A stretch of DNA of 64,000 bases from Gemmatimonadota bacterium (GCA_029262115.1 JAJCZZ010000024.1:1-64000); one strand, 5' to 3'; shown: positions 1-8,831, numbered from the stretch's first letter. Made by a program: numbers and translations. Notes: generated by a model not told the origin, from the sequence alone.

Positions 1-153
1 TCCGGCGCGGGTTCCCCAGAGCGGTGCTATTCCTCGGGGGTACCCGAGTCCGCAGGACTTGGGTCGCGCCTACCAGGGGGGTACCCGGGTCCGCAGGACC
101 TGGGTCGCGCCTCGGCCCTCTCGGTGGCTCGCGAACTTTCGTAACACCACACT
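1..153. repeat. Dispersed hairpin element, copy A (5' end cut by window)
   Basis: This is the right-hand part of a non-coding element that recurs at 9777-10024 and 33912-34119. It has two tandem 39-bp units (36-74 and 75-113), each containing a hairpin of the form ACCCGAGTCC-GCA-GGACTTGGGT. It ends with the right terminal inverted repeat, ACTTTCGTAACACCACA. The left half lies outside the window. It sits directly upstream of the TPR gene, with only about 30 bp left for the promoter and ribosome binding site. Confidence 0.85.
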
Positions 154-182
154 AGGCGCAGTCCGCCAAGGAGTCTTCCTAC

Positions 183-1310
183 ATGCCCGACCCGTTCCTC
201 AGTTCAGAGGAATACGACGAAAAAGCTCACCAGCTCTACAACGATGGTGATTATGAAGGGGCCCTCGAGATGCTCAAGGAGGGCCTCTCGCTGTATCCGA
301 ACGCCGTCGAGCTGTACGTCGGCTTGGGGTACGCGCGGCTCGCGCGCGAGGAGTTCGCGTGGGCACGGAGAGCGTTCGAGCGGGCGGCTCTCCTGGATCC
401 ATCCCATGAGGATGTCCTCGTCGGCCTCGGCGAGACGCTGCTGCGCTTCGGCGAGCGCGAGAAGGCATTGGCTCTGTTCGGGCAGGTGTCCGAGCTCGGT
501 TTGGAAGACGACACCGACCTCATGCTTACGATGGGACGCGCCCTATACCGAGAGGGGATGTACGGAGAGAGCCGGGACGTCTTCGCGAAGGCCTCCGCCG
601 TCCGGCCTGACAACGCGGATGCGGCGGCATCCCTCGGCTATGCGTTGCATCGCCTTGGAGACGATGTGGGAGCGGGCCGACAGATCCGGCGGGCCCTCCG
701 GCTCGACGCCGACCTCCACGAGGCTCGCGTCTATCTCGGTCACCTCCTCTACGACAGGGGGGACTGGGAGGGCGCGTTGCGAGAGTTCGAGCGGGTTCCC
801 CCGCCGGAGCATTGGGATCCGCTCGCCGTCTGGCGTCTGATGGAGTTGAAACGGGCGCTCTGGCATCTGGATGCAGGCGACGCCCGGCTGTCGCCGTGGG
901 AGCGACGGCTCATCGAACTCGAGGCCATGGACGATCCCATCGACCGACTCCTGGCCGAGTTGGAGAGCCGAATGGGTCCGGTCGGCGCGGATCCCTACGA
1001 TCCGAGTCAGCTCGAGCTCTTCAAGGGCGAGAACACGGATGAAGATCCTCCGCGGAACGCGGTCCGCCTGACCGACGGACATCTGATCCGCGGGACGTGG
1101 CACGAGATCGTTCGTCAGATGAGGGATCAAGCGGGATTCTCTCACGAGACACTCACCCACTACATGCGCCGCCTTGCCGAGCGTTGGCACGAGCAGAGCG
1201 GAGTGGAGATCCCCTTCACCGATCCCGAATCGTTTCTGCGCACCGCCGTGGAGGCAGGCCTCCTCCATTTGGTGGCGGACGCGACCGATCCCGGCGATCC
1301 TTCGGAGTAA
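183..1310 (+). CDS. Tetratricopeptide-repeat protein
   Basis: This is a 375-residue soluble protein with no signal peptide. TPR-like helical pairs run through roughly residues 10-215, with the usual small-residue spacing (for example GDYEGALEMLKEGLSLYPNA, then DWEGALREFERVP near 200). The C-terminal third is helical and charged, with no repeat that I recognise. The start is well supported: an AAGGAG sits 9 bp before the ATG. TPR proteins act as protein-binding scaffolds, and the partner here is unknown. The zinc-ribbon gene follows after 9 bp, so the two are probably co-transcribed and may work together. The gene follows directly on repeat element copy A. Confidence 0.8.
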   Translation: MPDPFLSSEEYDEKAHQLYNDGDYEGALEMLKEGLSLYPNAVELYVGLGYARLAREEFAWARRAFERAALLDPSHEDVLVGLGETLLRFGEREKALALFGQVSELGLEDDTDLMLTMGRALYREGMYGESRDVFAKASAVRPDNADAAASLGYALHRLGDDVGAGRQIRRALRLDADLHEARVYLGHLLYDRGDWEGALREFERVPPPEHWDPLAVWRLMELKRALWHLDAGDARLSPWERRLIELEAMDDPIDRLLAELESRMGPVGADPYDPSQLELFKGENTDEDPPRNAVRLTDGHLIRGTWHEIVRQMRDQAGFSHETLTHYMRRLAERWHEQSGVEIPFTDPESFLRTAVEAGLLHLVADATDPGDPSE

Positions 1311-1319
1311 GAACCCAAG

Positions 1320-2033
1320 ATGTCCGACGTTCTGTCTCGGTTCCACCAGACCCTCGTGGATGAAATCCGCGCCAACCGGCCTGAGTACCTGAGGGGCCCA
1401 TTTACCGTGGCGGAGATCTACCAGAACCTCGTCCCGTACGGTTCCCATCGCGACCGCATCGGGGTCGAGATGAACGGGGATTACGAGGATGCGCTACTTC
1501 GCCTCCTCGCGGGTGAAGGAGACTACCTCGAGGTGGAGTCGCCTCCGGCGCTGAGGGAGCTTCGCGAGGAACTCCAATCGGCCAACCCGAACACCGGCGT
1601 GTATCGGGAGTTCGCCGCCGTCGACGTCCGCTTGAATCAGTCCCGGCTGCACGATGTGGACGGTGGAGCGACCTACGCGGGTCCGACGAGCGGTGACGGC
1701 CATGGCCTGCGCGGCGACGAGACGCTCCTTTCGGTGGGCGACCTCGCTCCGAGCGGCGACGACCCTCATGCGGCGGGCCAGGTCGTCAGTGGGGACCCAG
1801 CCGATGCCGGGACCATGGTGACGGACGCGGATACGTCCCAGGCTCCTCGACTGGTCGTGGATGACGGCGCGGCGTGTCGTTGGTGTCGGGCCGAGTTCCC
1901 GGACCGGGCCAACCTCAACTATTGCCCGTTTTGTGGGACCGATGTGAAGGTCATCCCGTGCTCGAAGTGCGGTGAAGAACTCGATCCGGCTTGGCGTTTT
2001 TGCATCGCGTGCGGGACTGAGGCGGCGGGTTGA
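1320..2033 (+). CDS. Double zinc-ribbon protein with variable N-terminal region
   Basis: This 237-residue protein ends in two zinc ribbons. The first is CRWC...CPFC at about 180-203 and the second is CSKC...CIAC at about 209-232, a treble-clef-like double ribbon seen in many small regulatory or scaffold proteins. Residues 1-105 look globular and mostly helical; about 105-175 is low-complexity, rich in Gly, Asp and Ala, and probably a flexible linker. No catalytic motif is visible. It is coupled to the TPR gene (9-bp gap) and its stop overlaps the start of the downstream lipoprotein gene. A structural or nucleic-acid-binding role is possible but is not shown by the sequence. Confidence 0.75.
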   Translation: MSDVLSRFHQTLVDEIRANRPEYLRGPFTVAEIYQNLVPYGSHRDRIGVEMNGDYEDALLRLLAGEGDYLEVESPPALRELREELQSANPNTGVYREFAAVDVRLNQSRLHDVDGGATYAGPTSGDGHGLRGDETLLSVGDLAPSGDDPHAAGQVVSGDPADAGTMVTDADTSQAPRLVVDDGAACRWCRAEFPDRANLNYCPFCGTDVKVIPCSKCGEELDPAWRFCIACGTEAAG

Positions 2034-2491
2034 ACTCAGTGGTTTTTCGGGTCGGGGCCGTGTGCGCCGTCCTGGTTCCTTTGCTCTCGGCCGGGTGCCG
2101 GCCGGGTGTGCCCGAGGAGCTTCAACCCGACGAGATCCTTCGTGCCGAACTGGGACTGGATGACGGGGACGTCGTTCACACGGTGTCCATCACCGGGGGC
2201 GAGGCGGAACGTGTCGGTCCCACGGAGACGGTCGTCGCTCCTGGCGACTGGGTGCAGTTCATCACCACGGACTTCTACGTCCACGAGATGCAGTTCGAGT
2301 TGGACAGCCTCGCGGCCGGCGCCCGGGACTTCCTGATACGCACGGACCAGGTCGCGTCCCCGCCCCTGATCGACGCGGGCGCCCGCTTCGTTCTGTCGTT
2401 CGCGGAGGCGCCGGAGGGCCGCTATCCCTTCCGGGTCGAGGGCAACGGCTTGCCGGGTGGCGGGGTGGTGGTGGTCCGGGCCAACCCTTAA
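2030..2491 (+). CDS. Cupredoxin-like lipoprotein
   Basis: This is a 153-residue exported lipoprotein. The N-terminus has a hydrophobic stretch ending in LLSAGC, a lipobox with Cys at about residue 23. The rest is beta-rich (VVAPGDWVQFITTDFYVHEMQF, later RFVLSFAEAPEGRYPFRVEG), which resembles the plastocyanin/cupredoxin pattern of a 'hydrophobic-x-x-GD-x-V-x-F' strand followed by a final strand with GxGxxG. The usual Cys-His copper-ligand loop is not evident, so metal binding is uncertain. Translation probably starts at a TTG that overlaps the upstream stop (TTGA); a GTG nine bases later is the alternative. Confidence 0.65.
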   Translation: MNSVVFRVGAVCAVLVPLLSAGCRPGVPEELQPDEILRAELGLDDGDVVHTVSITGGEAERVGPTETVVAPGDWVQFITTDFYVHEMQFELDSLAAGARDFLIRTDQVASPPLIDAGARFVLSFAEAPEGRYPFRVEGNGLPGGGVVVVRANP

Positions 2492-2543
2492 TCTCCCGGC
2501 CTTCTGACGCTCGTACTCTCCAATTCTACCCGTCCCACACACG

Positions 2544-3614
2544 ATGCCACGTATTGCGCTCATTCCAGGAGACGGTATTGGCACCGAAGTGGTCTCTGCG
2601 GCTCGCCGTGTCCTCGAGCGGGTGGGGGAGTGCGAGGGAGGCATCGACCTCGAGCTGGTGGAGTGGGACCTCGGCGCCGACAGGTACCTCCGGGAGGGGA
2701 TTACGATCACGGACGAGGAGTTCCACCGCCTCTCCACCGAGCACGACGCCGCGCTCCTCGGTGCGCTGGGCGATCCCCGTGTACCGGGAAACGAGCATGC
2801 CCGTGACATTCTTCTGGGCATGCGGTTTCGGCTCGACCTCTACGTCAACTTCCGCCCGTGCGCCCTTCTCGATCCGCGTCTGAGCCCTCTGCGCAACGCA
2901 CCCGCCGGAATGAACATCGAGATTTTTCGGGAGAACACCGAAGGCTCCTACGTGGGGATGGGGGGACGCTTCAAGGCGGACACGGTGGACGAGGTCGCAG
3001 TGGAGGAAGACGTCAACACCTACAAGGGGGTGGAGCGCATCGTACGCTCTGCGTTCGAGTATGCGACCTCGCACGGACGTCCGCGGGTCACGCTCGTGGA
3101 CAAGGCCAATGCCATGCGCAACTCCGGTCGGCTGTGGCGGCGGGTGTTCGCCGAGGTCGGTGCGGGCTTCCCCGATGTGGAGCAGGATGCCATGTACGTC
3201 GACGCCATGGCGATGGATCTGGTGCGCCGGCCCGAGCGCTACTCGGTCGTTGTGACCTCCAACCTGTTCGGAGACATCGTGAGCGATCTCGCCGCTGAGC
3301 TTACCGGTGGCCTCGGTCTCGCCCCCTCCGCGAACATCCACCCCGGCCGTTACGCCCTGTTCGAGCCGGTGCACGGCTCGGCGCCCGACATTGCGGGTAC
3401 GGGCCAGGCCAACCCGCTCGGCACCATTCGATGTGTCTCCCTCCTCCTCGAGCACTTCGGCTTCGATGCGGCCGCTGGACGGGTGGATCGGGCGGTCAGG
3501 GACAGCGTGAACGAAGGCCAGACGACGCCCGACCTCGGGGGGTCGTTGTCCACCGCCGACGTCGGCGCGTGGGTTGCTGATCGTATGTCCGCCAACGCAG
3601 GGGCGGCGTCCTGA
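2544..3614 (+). CDS. Isopropylmalate/tartrate-type beta-decarboxylating dehydrogenase
   Basis: This 356-residue enzyme belongs to the isocitrate/isopropylmalate dehydrogenase family, which oxidatively decarboxylates 2-hydroxy acids with NAD(P) and Mg2+. Seen directly: IPGDGIGTEV at the N-terminus, the substrate loop FRENTEGSYVG near 130, the DKANAMR segment near 190, the metal-binding Asp cluster YVDAMAMDL near 215 and NLFGDIVSDLA near 240, and the cofactor loop EPVHGSAPDIAGTG near 275. The length fits LeuB. The loop sequence is also compatible with tartrate dehydrogenases, and no leu genes are adjacent, so substrate specificity is not settled. Its stop overlaps the next gene (TGATG), which indicates translational coupling. 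Confidence 0.85.
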   Translation: MPRIALIPGDGIGTEVVSAARRVLERVGECEGGIDLELVEWDLGADRYLREGITITDEEFHRLSTEHDAALLGALGDPRVPGNEHARDILLGMRFRLDLYVNFRPCALLDPRLSPLRNAPAGMNIEIFRENTEGSYVGMGGRFKADTVDEVAVEEDVNTYKGVERIVRSAFEYATSHGRPRVTLVDKANAMRNSGRLWRRVFAEVGAGFPDVEQDAMYVDAMAMDLVRRPERYSVVVTSNLFGDIVSDLAAELTGGLGLAPSANIHPGRYALFEPVHGSAPDIAGTGQANPLGTIRCVSLLLEHFGFDAAAGRVDRAVRDSVNEGQTTPDLGGSLSTADVGAWVADRMSANAGAAS

Positions 3615-4882
3615 TGCCGGAGCGGCGTAGCATTGGTCAGATCCTCACGCGCCTCGGCCGGATCTCCGAGGCCGATGTGGCACGTGCGCTGGAGTACCAG
3701 AGAGATCACGGGGGGTACTTCGGCGGCGCGCTACTCGCGTGTGACATCGTGACCCCGGAGGAGCTCGAGTTCGGGCTCGCGGCTCAGTTCGACCTTCCAT
3801 ACGTGTTCCCGGAGGCAGACGCCGTCGATCCTGAGGCTGCGGCGCTGGTGTCACCCGAGTGGGCGCTGGCGCACATGACGCTCCCGATCATGGAGACCGC
3901 TGAAGCCCTGACCGTGGTCGTCGATTCGCCCATGAACGCGGATGGTGTATCGGAACTCGAGGAGATGACCTCGAAGCGGATCGAGATGGCGCTTGCGTCG
4001 CCCGACGTGATCCGGGACGTGATCCGCCAGGTATACGCTCGGGGCACCGCCGTCGAGGAATTCGACGATCAGCTTCCGGCGCCCATTCACCTCTCGGAGG
4101 TGCTTGCGCGGGCCCTTTCGGTCGGGGCTTCCCGCTTCGGTATTTCCACACGCGGACTGCGTACCTGGGGATGGTGGGAGGACTCGGGCACCATTCGCCG
4201 CCGTGAACTCGAGGGCCTGTGGGAGGCGGAGCTGGCGGAGCTGCTCGATCCGGCGCCGGCAGCTCGGATACAGGGGCTGGCCCGAGCGGAATGGTCGGGC
4301 GTGATCGTTCGTGGGGGCCGCCCCGTGCCGGTTCACGTCGACTATCTCTCGGACGAGTCCGGGCATGAGTTCCTGTTCCGCCTGGAGCGCCCCCAGGTGC
4401 TGGCGAGTCGCCGCTACGATCTTCCTCCTGCGGGCATCGTGCAGGAGATCCGGATGATGGCTCGCTCGGGCTCCGCACGATTCGTGGTCACGGCCCATCC
4501 TCAGGACCTCGGCCACGAGATCCTTCCTCATCTTCCCGAGTTACTCCTCAACCCGTCGTGGCGGAGCATCTACATCAATGCGTCCGAGCAGGACGCCGCA
4601 GAGAGAGCGTTCAGCCTCAAGATTCCGACGGACCCGGAGCGTTGGGCGGAGGAGCTCGAAACACTCAAGGCGTTCCGATTCGACGTCGTGACGGTGGACT
4701 TGGCAGGGAACGTAGGGGATTGGGCGAACTCGGCCCTCGACGCAGCGTCGGTCGCCTTCCTCCTGTGGGACCAACAGGACGATCGGACGGCCGCGCATGA
4801 CGCGGGCATCCGATGGGAATTGCACATCGAGCGGGAAGAGGGCGGTGCTCTCGACTGGTCGCTCCGGCGACTGAACGCCTGA
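3614..4882 (+). CDS. GspE/PilB-like protein with degenerate ATPase domain
   Basis: This 422-residue protein has two parts. Residues 1-145 are a recognisable MshEN (GspE N-terminal) domain, with IGQILTRLGRISEADVARAL and a long helical second half. Residues 150-422 follow the layout of a type II/IV secretion ATPase (LSEVLARALSVGASRFGIS matches the usual start), but the nucleotide motifs are gone. Where PilT has GPTGSGKST, this protein has TAHPQDLGHE (about 290-300). Where PilT has VGEMRD, it has VDLAGNV (about 359-365). It overlaps the upstream dehydrogenase by one codon position, and pilT starts 27 bp downstream. I infer a regulatory or adaptor pseudo-ATPase of the type IV pilus system. Confidence 0.7.
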   Translation: MPERRSIGQILTRLGRISEADVARALEYQRDHGGYFGGALLACDIVTPEELEFGLAAQFDLPYVFPEADAVDPEAAALVSPEWALAHMTLPIMETAEALTVVVDSPMNADGVSELEEMTSKRIEMALASPDVIRDVIRQVYARGTAVEEFDDQLPAPIHLSEVLARALSVGASRFGISTRGLRTWGWWEDSGTIRRRELEGLWEAELAELLDPAPAARIQGLARAEWSGVIVRGGRPVPVHVDYLSDESGHEFLFRLERPQVLASRRYDLPPAGIVQEIRMMARSGSARFVVTAHPQDLGHEILPHLPELLLNPSWRSIYINASEQDAAERAFSLKIPTDPERWAEELETLKAFRFDVVTVDLAGNVGDWANSALDAASVAFLLWDQQDDRTAAHDAGIRWELHIEREEGGALDWSLRRLNA

Positions 4883-4909
4883 TTACACGGAACGGAGACG
4901 AGTCAGCCG

Positions 4910-5989
4910 ATGGCGCAGATCGATCAGTTTCTCAAGGTGCTCGTGGATCAGGGAGGGTCCGACCTCCACCTGACGACCGGGTCACCCCCTGTCATGAGGG
5001 TCCATGGCCACATGCAGCGGATCAAGTTCCGCGAGCTGAGCCACAAGGACATGGAGGCGCTTCTCTACGAGATCATGGAAGAGGAGTGGAGGATGCGCTT
5101 CCTCGACACCATGGACTTCGACTTCGCCTACGAGATCGAAGGTCTGGCGCGGTTCCGGGTGAACATCTTCTGGCAGCGGAAGGGGCTGGCCGCGGTCATG
5201 CGGACCATCCCTTCCAAGATTCTGACAGCCGATCAGTTGGGTTTGCCGGACGCCGTTCGCAAGATGTGCATGCTGACCAAAGGCCTCGTTCTCGTGACCG
5301 GGCCAACCGGCTCGGGGAAATCGACCACCCTGGCAGCCATGGTCGACCTGATCAACGATACCCGGGCCGACCACATCCTGACCATTGAAGACCCCATCGA
5401 GTTCGTGCACCCCAACAAGAAGTCACTGGTCAACCAACGCGAGATCGGGACGAATACCAAGAGCTTCGCGAACGCCCTGCGCGCCGCACTCCGGGAGGAC
5501 CCCGACGTGATCCTCGTCGGTGAGATGCGCGACCAGGAGACCATCGAGCTCGGCATCACCGCCGCCGAGACCGGCCACCTCGTGTTCGGGACGCTCCACA
5601 CGAACTCTGCACCGAAAACGGTCGACCGAATCATCGATGTGTTCCCTGCCGATCAGCAGGAGCAGATCCGCGCCATGCTCGCGGAGTCGCTCAAGGGCGT
5701 CGTCTCCCAGGTCCTGCTCAGAAAAAAGGGTGGCAAGGGGCGCGCGGCTGCCCATGAAATCATGGTAGGCACGTCGGCCATTGCCAATCTGGTTCGGGAG
5801 AACAAGATCCATCAGATCCCGTCGATCATCCAGACAGGGAAGAAGGACGGAATGCAGCTTCTGGATCAGCACATCCTGGAGTTCTTGATGAGCGACCAGA
5901 TCGATGCGGAGGAGGCCTACATGAAGGCGAACAACAAGCAGGCCTTCAAGCAGTACCTGAAAGAGAAGCCCGCGGCGGAATTCGTCTGA
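4910..5989 (+). CDS. pilT: Twitching motility/pilus retraction ATPase PilT
   Basis: PilT is a hexameric cytoplasmic ATPase that depolymerises type IV pilin. The 359-residue product is full length. Seen: an N-terminal PAS-like part with GGSDLHLTTG, Walker A GPTGSGKST at 131-139, an Asp box EDPIEFVH near 162, Walker B ILVGEMRD near 203, a His box TGHLVFGTLHT near 225, and the PilT-specific C-terminal AIANLVRENK motif near 287. GGAGACGAG upstream of the ATG serves as ribosome binding site. It follows the degenerate GspE-like gene by 27 bp, and a terminator follows at 6128. No pilin or PilB gene is in the window. Confidence 0.97.
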   Translation: MAQIDQFLKVLVDQGGSDLHLTTGSPPVMRVHGHMQRIKFRELSHKDMEALLYEIMEEEWRMRFLDTMDFDFAYEIEGLARFRVNIFWQRKGLAAVMRTIPSKILTADQLGLPDAVRKMCMLTKGLVLVTGPTGSGKSTTLAAMVDLINDTRADHILTIEDPIEFVHPNKKSLVNQREIGTNTKSFANALRAALREDPDVILVGEMRDQETIELGITAAETGHLVFGTLHTNSAPKTVDRIIDVFPADQQEQIRAMLAESLKGVVSQVLLRKKGGKGRAAAHEIMVGTSAIANLVRENKIHQIPSIIQTGKKDGMQLLDQHILEFLMSDQIDAEEAYMKANNKQAFKQYLKEKPAAEFV

Positions 5990-6127
5990 CGGCTCGGGGC
6001 GTCCTGGACGTCAACCCACCGGGCACCGGCTCCGGTCTTCGCGATTCACGTGCGAGTCGGGTCTGGTGCTGCCCAAACGGCACGGAGGGCGGCTCCTGAC
6101 CACCGCCCATGCCGGGCGTACCACAAA

Positions 6128-6162
6128 AAGGTCCTCCCTCGGCGGGAGGACCTTCTCGTTTT
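6128..6162 (+). terminator. Intrinsic terminator after pilT
   Basis: A perfect 11-bp stem (AAGGTCCTCCC / GGGAGGACCTT) with a 5-base loop is followed by CTCGTTTT. It lies 138 bp past the pilT stop and 38 bp before the end of the convergent zinc-ribbon gene, so it may serve both. The stretch between the pilT stop and the hairpin shows no gene. Confidence 0.8.
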
Positions 6163-6199
6163 CTCGGCCGCGAGAGCGGTAGCCAGCTACGGAAACGCG

Positions 6200-6493
6200 T
6201 CAGCGCACCGCCACGTTGACCTGCGGGCCTGCCGTCTCGGCCTCGGACTGATCCTCGGCCGTGAACTCGTACCCCTTCTCCCACGTCCAGGGCATGAGCG
6301 ACTTCCCGCGCACCACCCGGCGGAACGTCCGTGACACGGGGCGGGCGTAGATTCCGCAGTGGGGGCAAGGAGCGAGCTCAGCCCAGGGCTGGTAGCAGCT
6401 GTCGCAGAAGATCCCGACCAGCCACTTCGTGGAGCTGATGACGTTGGCGTCGCTCTTCGGCTCGTTCGTTTCCAGCTTGATCAGGTCGCCCAT
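6200..6493 (-). CDS. Small zinc-ribbon protein
   Basis: This 97-residue protein has a four-cysteine zinc ribbon, CDSCYQPWAELAPCPHCG (about 30-47), followed by a basic stretch (RTFRRVVRGKS) and an acidic tail. The start at 6493 is chosen because GAGAGAGGACG precedes it. A longer reading frame upstream has no comparable site and would run into the divergent thiolase promoter region. The function is unknown; nucleic-acid or protein binding is possible. It is convergent with pilT and divergent from the thiolase gene. Confidence 0.7.
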   Translation of the reverse strand: MGDLIKLETNEPKSDANVISSTKWLVGIFCDSCYQPWAELAPCPHCGIYARPVSRTFRRVVRGKSLMPWTWEKGYEFTAEDQSEAETAGPQVNVAVR

Positions 6494-6700
6494 GGATGTC
6501 GTCCTCTCTCTTGAAAATCCGCCGAAGCGGAGGTTATCGATTTTCGTCCTTCCTGCCGACCGTATTTGCACATCCCGTGCCAGACATGAGCCTGCCGCGG
6601 CCTGCGTTCGTGAGACCGACGTCGTCCCTTGAACCAGCGCCAGCCGGCGGGGTACGCGACGGTCCAGCCGGTTACCGACGACCCCTACAAGGTAGGCTCG

Positions 6701-7906
6701 ATGGGCACGCAGGGACAACAAACGGATGTCGTTTTCCTTTCGGGGAAGCGAACAGGCTTCGGAACCTTCGGGGGCTCGCTCAAGGATCTGAGCGCGACCG
6801 ATCTCGGAGTTGTGAGCAGCAAGGCGGCCATCGAGGTGGCGGGGATCGATCCGGAGCAAATCGAACACACGTTTTTCGGCAACGCTCTGCAGACGTCCGG
6901 TGATGCCATCTACATGGCGCGGCATGTGGCCCTGAAATCGGGGGTGTCGGAGGAGGCGCCCGCGCTGACGGTCAACCGCCTGTGTGGCTCGGGCTTCGAG
7001 GCCATCGTCCAGGGCGCCAAGGAAATTCTGCTCGGAGAATCATCCGTCTGTTTGACGGGCGGGGCCGAGTCGATGAGCCAGGCTCCCCACGTTGTCCGCG
7101 GCGCGCGATGGGGAAAGCTCCGCCTGGGTGAGGCGGGAGGTTTCTTCGAGGACCTTCTCTGGCAGGCGCTCCTGGACACGAACTGCGGCCTGACTATGGC
7201 TCAGACTGCCGAGGAGTTGGCGGACCGGTACGATATCACCCGTGAGGAGGTGGACGCCGTTGCCGTCGGATCGCAACAGCGGGCGGCGGAGGCGTGGGCG
7301 AACGGCTACTTCGAAGCAGAGATCGCTCCGGTCACGCTGACCAGTCGAAAGGGTGAAACCGTCTACGCGGCCGATGAACACATGCGGCCGGACACGACCC
7401 TCGAGACGCTGGGTAAACTGCGCCCTTACTTCCGTAAGGACGGCTTCGTGACGGCGGGCAACGCCAGTGGTATCGGAGACGGGTCGGCCAGCGCCGTTCT
7501 GGCGTCGGCCGAGTGGGCCGAGAAGAACGGAGTGGAGCCGATCGGTCGGTTGGTTTCGTGGGCCTCCGTCGGGGTCGACCCACGGATCATGGGCATCGGC
7601 CCGGCGCCGGCGGCGCGAAAGGCGCTGGAGAAGGCCGGAATGGGCCTGGATCAGATGGACCTGGTCGAGGTGAACGAAGCGTTTGCGCCCCAGTACAAGG
7701 CGGTCGAAAAGGAACTCGGCCTGGATCCCGAGAAGACGAACGTGAACGGTGGAGCCATCGCGATCACCCATCCGCTCGCGGCATCGGGCGCGCGCATCAC
7801 CATTCATCTGCTCCATGAGTTGAGACGCCGCGGGAAGAGGTTCGGTCTCGGTTCGGCGTGCATCGGCGGGGGGCAGGGCGGTGCCGTGGTGGTGGAGGCC
7901 TTCTGA
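6701..7906 (+). CDS. Acetyl-CoA C-acyltransferase (thiolase)
   Basis: This 401-residue thiolase catalyses thiolytic cleavage of 3-ketoacyl-CoA or the reverse condensation of two acyl-CoAs. Seen: nucleophile Cys95 in NRLCGSGFEAI, the glycine-rich TGGAESMSQAPH near 115, the catalytic His in ITHPLAASGAR near 355, and the second Cys in ACIGGGQGGA near 385. The usual GHPLGASGAR reads THPLAASGAR, an uncommon variant of the motif. The ATG at 6701 is chosen because it gives the family's normal length and has AAGGTAGG upstream; a TTG 72 bp earlier would add an atypical extension. With the dehydrogenase at 8846 it forms part of a beta-oxidation or butyryl-CoA pathway. Confidence 0.93.
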   Translation: MGTQGQQTDVVFLSGKRTGFGTFGGSLKDLSATDLGVVSSKAAIEVAGIDPEQIEHTFFGNALQTSGDAIYMARHVALKSGVSEEAPALTVNRLCGSGFEAIVQGAKEILLGESSVCLTGGAESMSQAPHVVRGARWGKLRLGEAGGFFEDLLWQALLDTNCGLTMAQTAEELADRYDITREEVDAVAVGSQQRAAEAWANGYFEAEIAPVTLTSRKGETVYAADEHMRPDTTLETLGKLRPYFRKDGFVTAGNASGIGDGSASAVLASAEWAEKNGVEPIGRLVSWASVGVDPRIMGIGPAPAARKALEKAGMGLDQMDLVEVNEAFAPQYKAVEKELGLDPEKTNVNGGAIAITHPLAASGARITIHLLHELRRRGKRFGLGSACIGGGQGGAVVVEAF

Positions 7907-7929
7907 CCGACGGGGAGGGATGACTCCAG

Positions 7930-8769
7930 GTGGTGGAGCCCGGCCGTAGTCTCACCCGACAGGAGTTCGACGCTGTCATCCGGCGTGCCGCTGAATTGGC
8001 GCAATCGGATCCGGAGGCGGCCGACGGCGATCTGTCCGAGGCGGACCTCTATCGCATCGCTGGCGACGTAGGACTCGGGGAGGGGCACGTACGGCGGGCC
8101 CTCGCCGAGGTGCGCTCGGGGGCATCACCCGGTGGGTCGGGCTTGCTGGATCGGCTGTTCGGGGCGGCGACCGTTCATGCGTCCCGCGTCGTGCCAGGGC
8201 GGCCTGACGAGCTTCGGGAATCGATCGATGAGTTCTTCGTCGCGTCTCAGTTGCTGGAGCCGGTGCGTCGTGCTCCGGGAATGCTGCAGTATCGACCCGC
8301 GGTCGACTGGGCGTCGAAGTTGGCGCAGGCCGCGAGCCTGCGGTCGAAGAAGCACTACGTGGCATCGGCCCGGCGGGTCGATGTCCGGTTGGACCGCGTG
8401 GACGACGAGCGGACGTTGGTCGCTTTGACGGTCGACCCGGGCACGAGGGGCGAACAGCTCGCGGGTGCCGGAATCGGAGGGGGCTCGGCGGGTGTGGGAC
8501 TCGGCGTAGGGGCGACGATCCTTCTGACGCCTGCGTGGCCCCTGGCCGCCGCGGTGGCGGGCGGGGTGATTCTTGGGAGCATCGTGAGTTCAGGAATTGC
8601 GGTGGCCGTGGGTCGAGGACATCGACGTCGATTGACCGAGGTGGAGGCCGAAGTCGAGGGAATTCTCGACCTGCTCGAGGCGGGAGAGCCGCTCGAGCCG
8701 CCGCCGCCGTCGTGGCGCCGATGGGTACGGAGACAATTTCATGGTGTCGCGCGAGACCTCGAACGGTAG
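7930..8769 (+). CDS. Membrane protein with two central transmembrane helices
   Basis: This 279-residue protein starts at GTG. The N-terminal 65 residues are a helical acidic domain (LTRQEFDAVIRRAAELAQ), followed by a mixed domain (about 80-165), then two adjacent hydrophobic segments rich in Gly and Ala (about 185-235), and a basic, proline-rich C-terminus. No enzymatic motif is visible. It sits 23 bp after thiolase and 76 bp before the 3-hydroxyacyl-CoA dehydrogenase, so the three may be co-transcribed. It could be a regulator or membrane adaptor for that pathway, but nothing in the sequence says so. Confidence 0.7.
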   Translation: MVEPGRSLTRQEFDAVIRRAAELAQSDPEAADGDLSEADLYRIAGDVGLGEGHVRRALAEVRSGASPGGSGLLDRLFGAATVHASRVVPGRPDELRESIDEFFVASQLLEPVRRAPGMLQYRPAVDWASKLAQAASLRSKKHYVASARRVDVRLDRVDDERTLVALTVDPGTRGEQLAGAGIGGGSAGVGLGVGATILLTPAWPLAAAVAGGVILGSIVSSGIAVAVGRGHRRRLTEVEAEVEGILDLLEAGEPLEPPPPSWRRWVRRQFHGVARDLER

Positions 8770-8799
8770 CTCAGGGCTTCGCTCGAACGATTCGAATCG

Positions 8800-8831
8800 A
8801 ACGAACGAAACACACAACGAACGAAACACAC
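8800..8831. repeat. Two tandem 16-bp repeats upstream of hbd
   Basis: The unit AACGAACGAAACACAC occurs twice in direct tandem (8800-8815 and 8816-8831), immediately before the ribosome binding site of the dehydrogenase gene. It could be a regulatory or leader sequence, or simple slippage; no function can be assigned. Confidence 0.6.

Noticed and set aside
59-250. Short conserved peptides (TRVRRTWVAPRPSRWLANF type) readable in all three copies of the dispersed element
   Set aside because: The apparent conservation follows from DNA identity of the repeat; the frames lack ribosome binding sites, differ in their ends and overlap hairpins. I treat them as non-coding.
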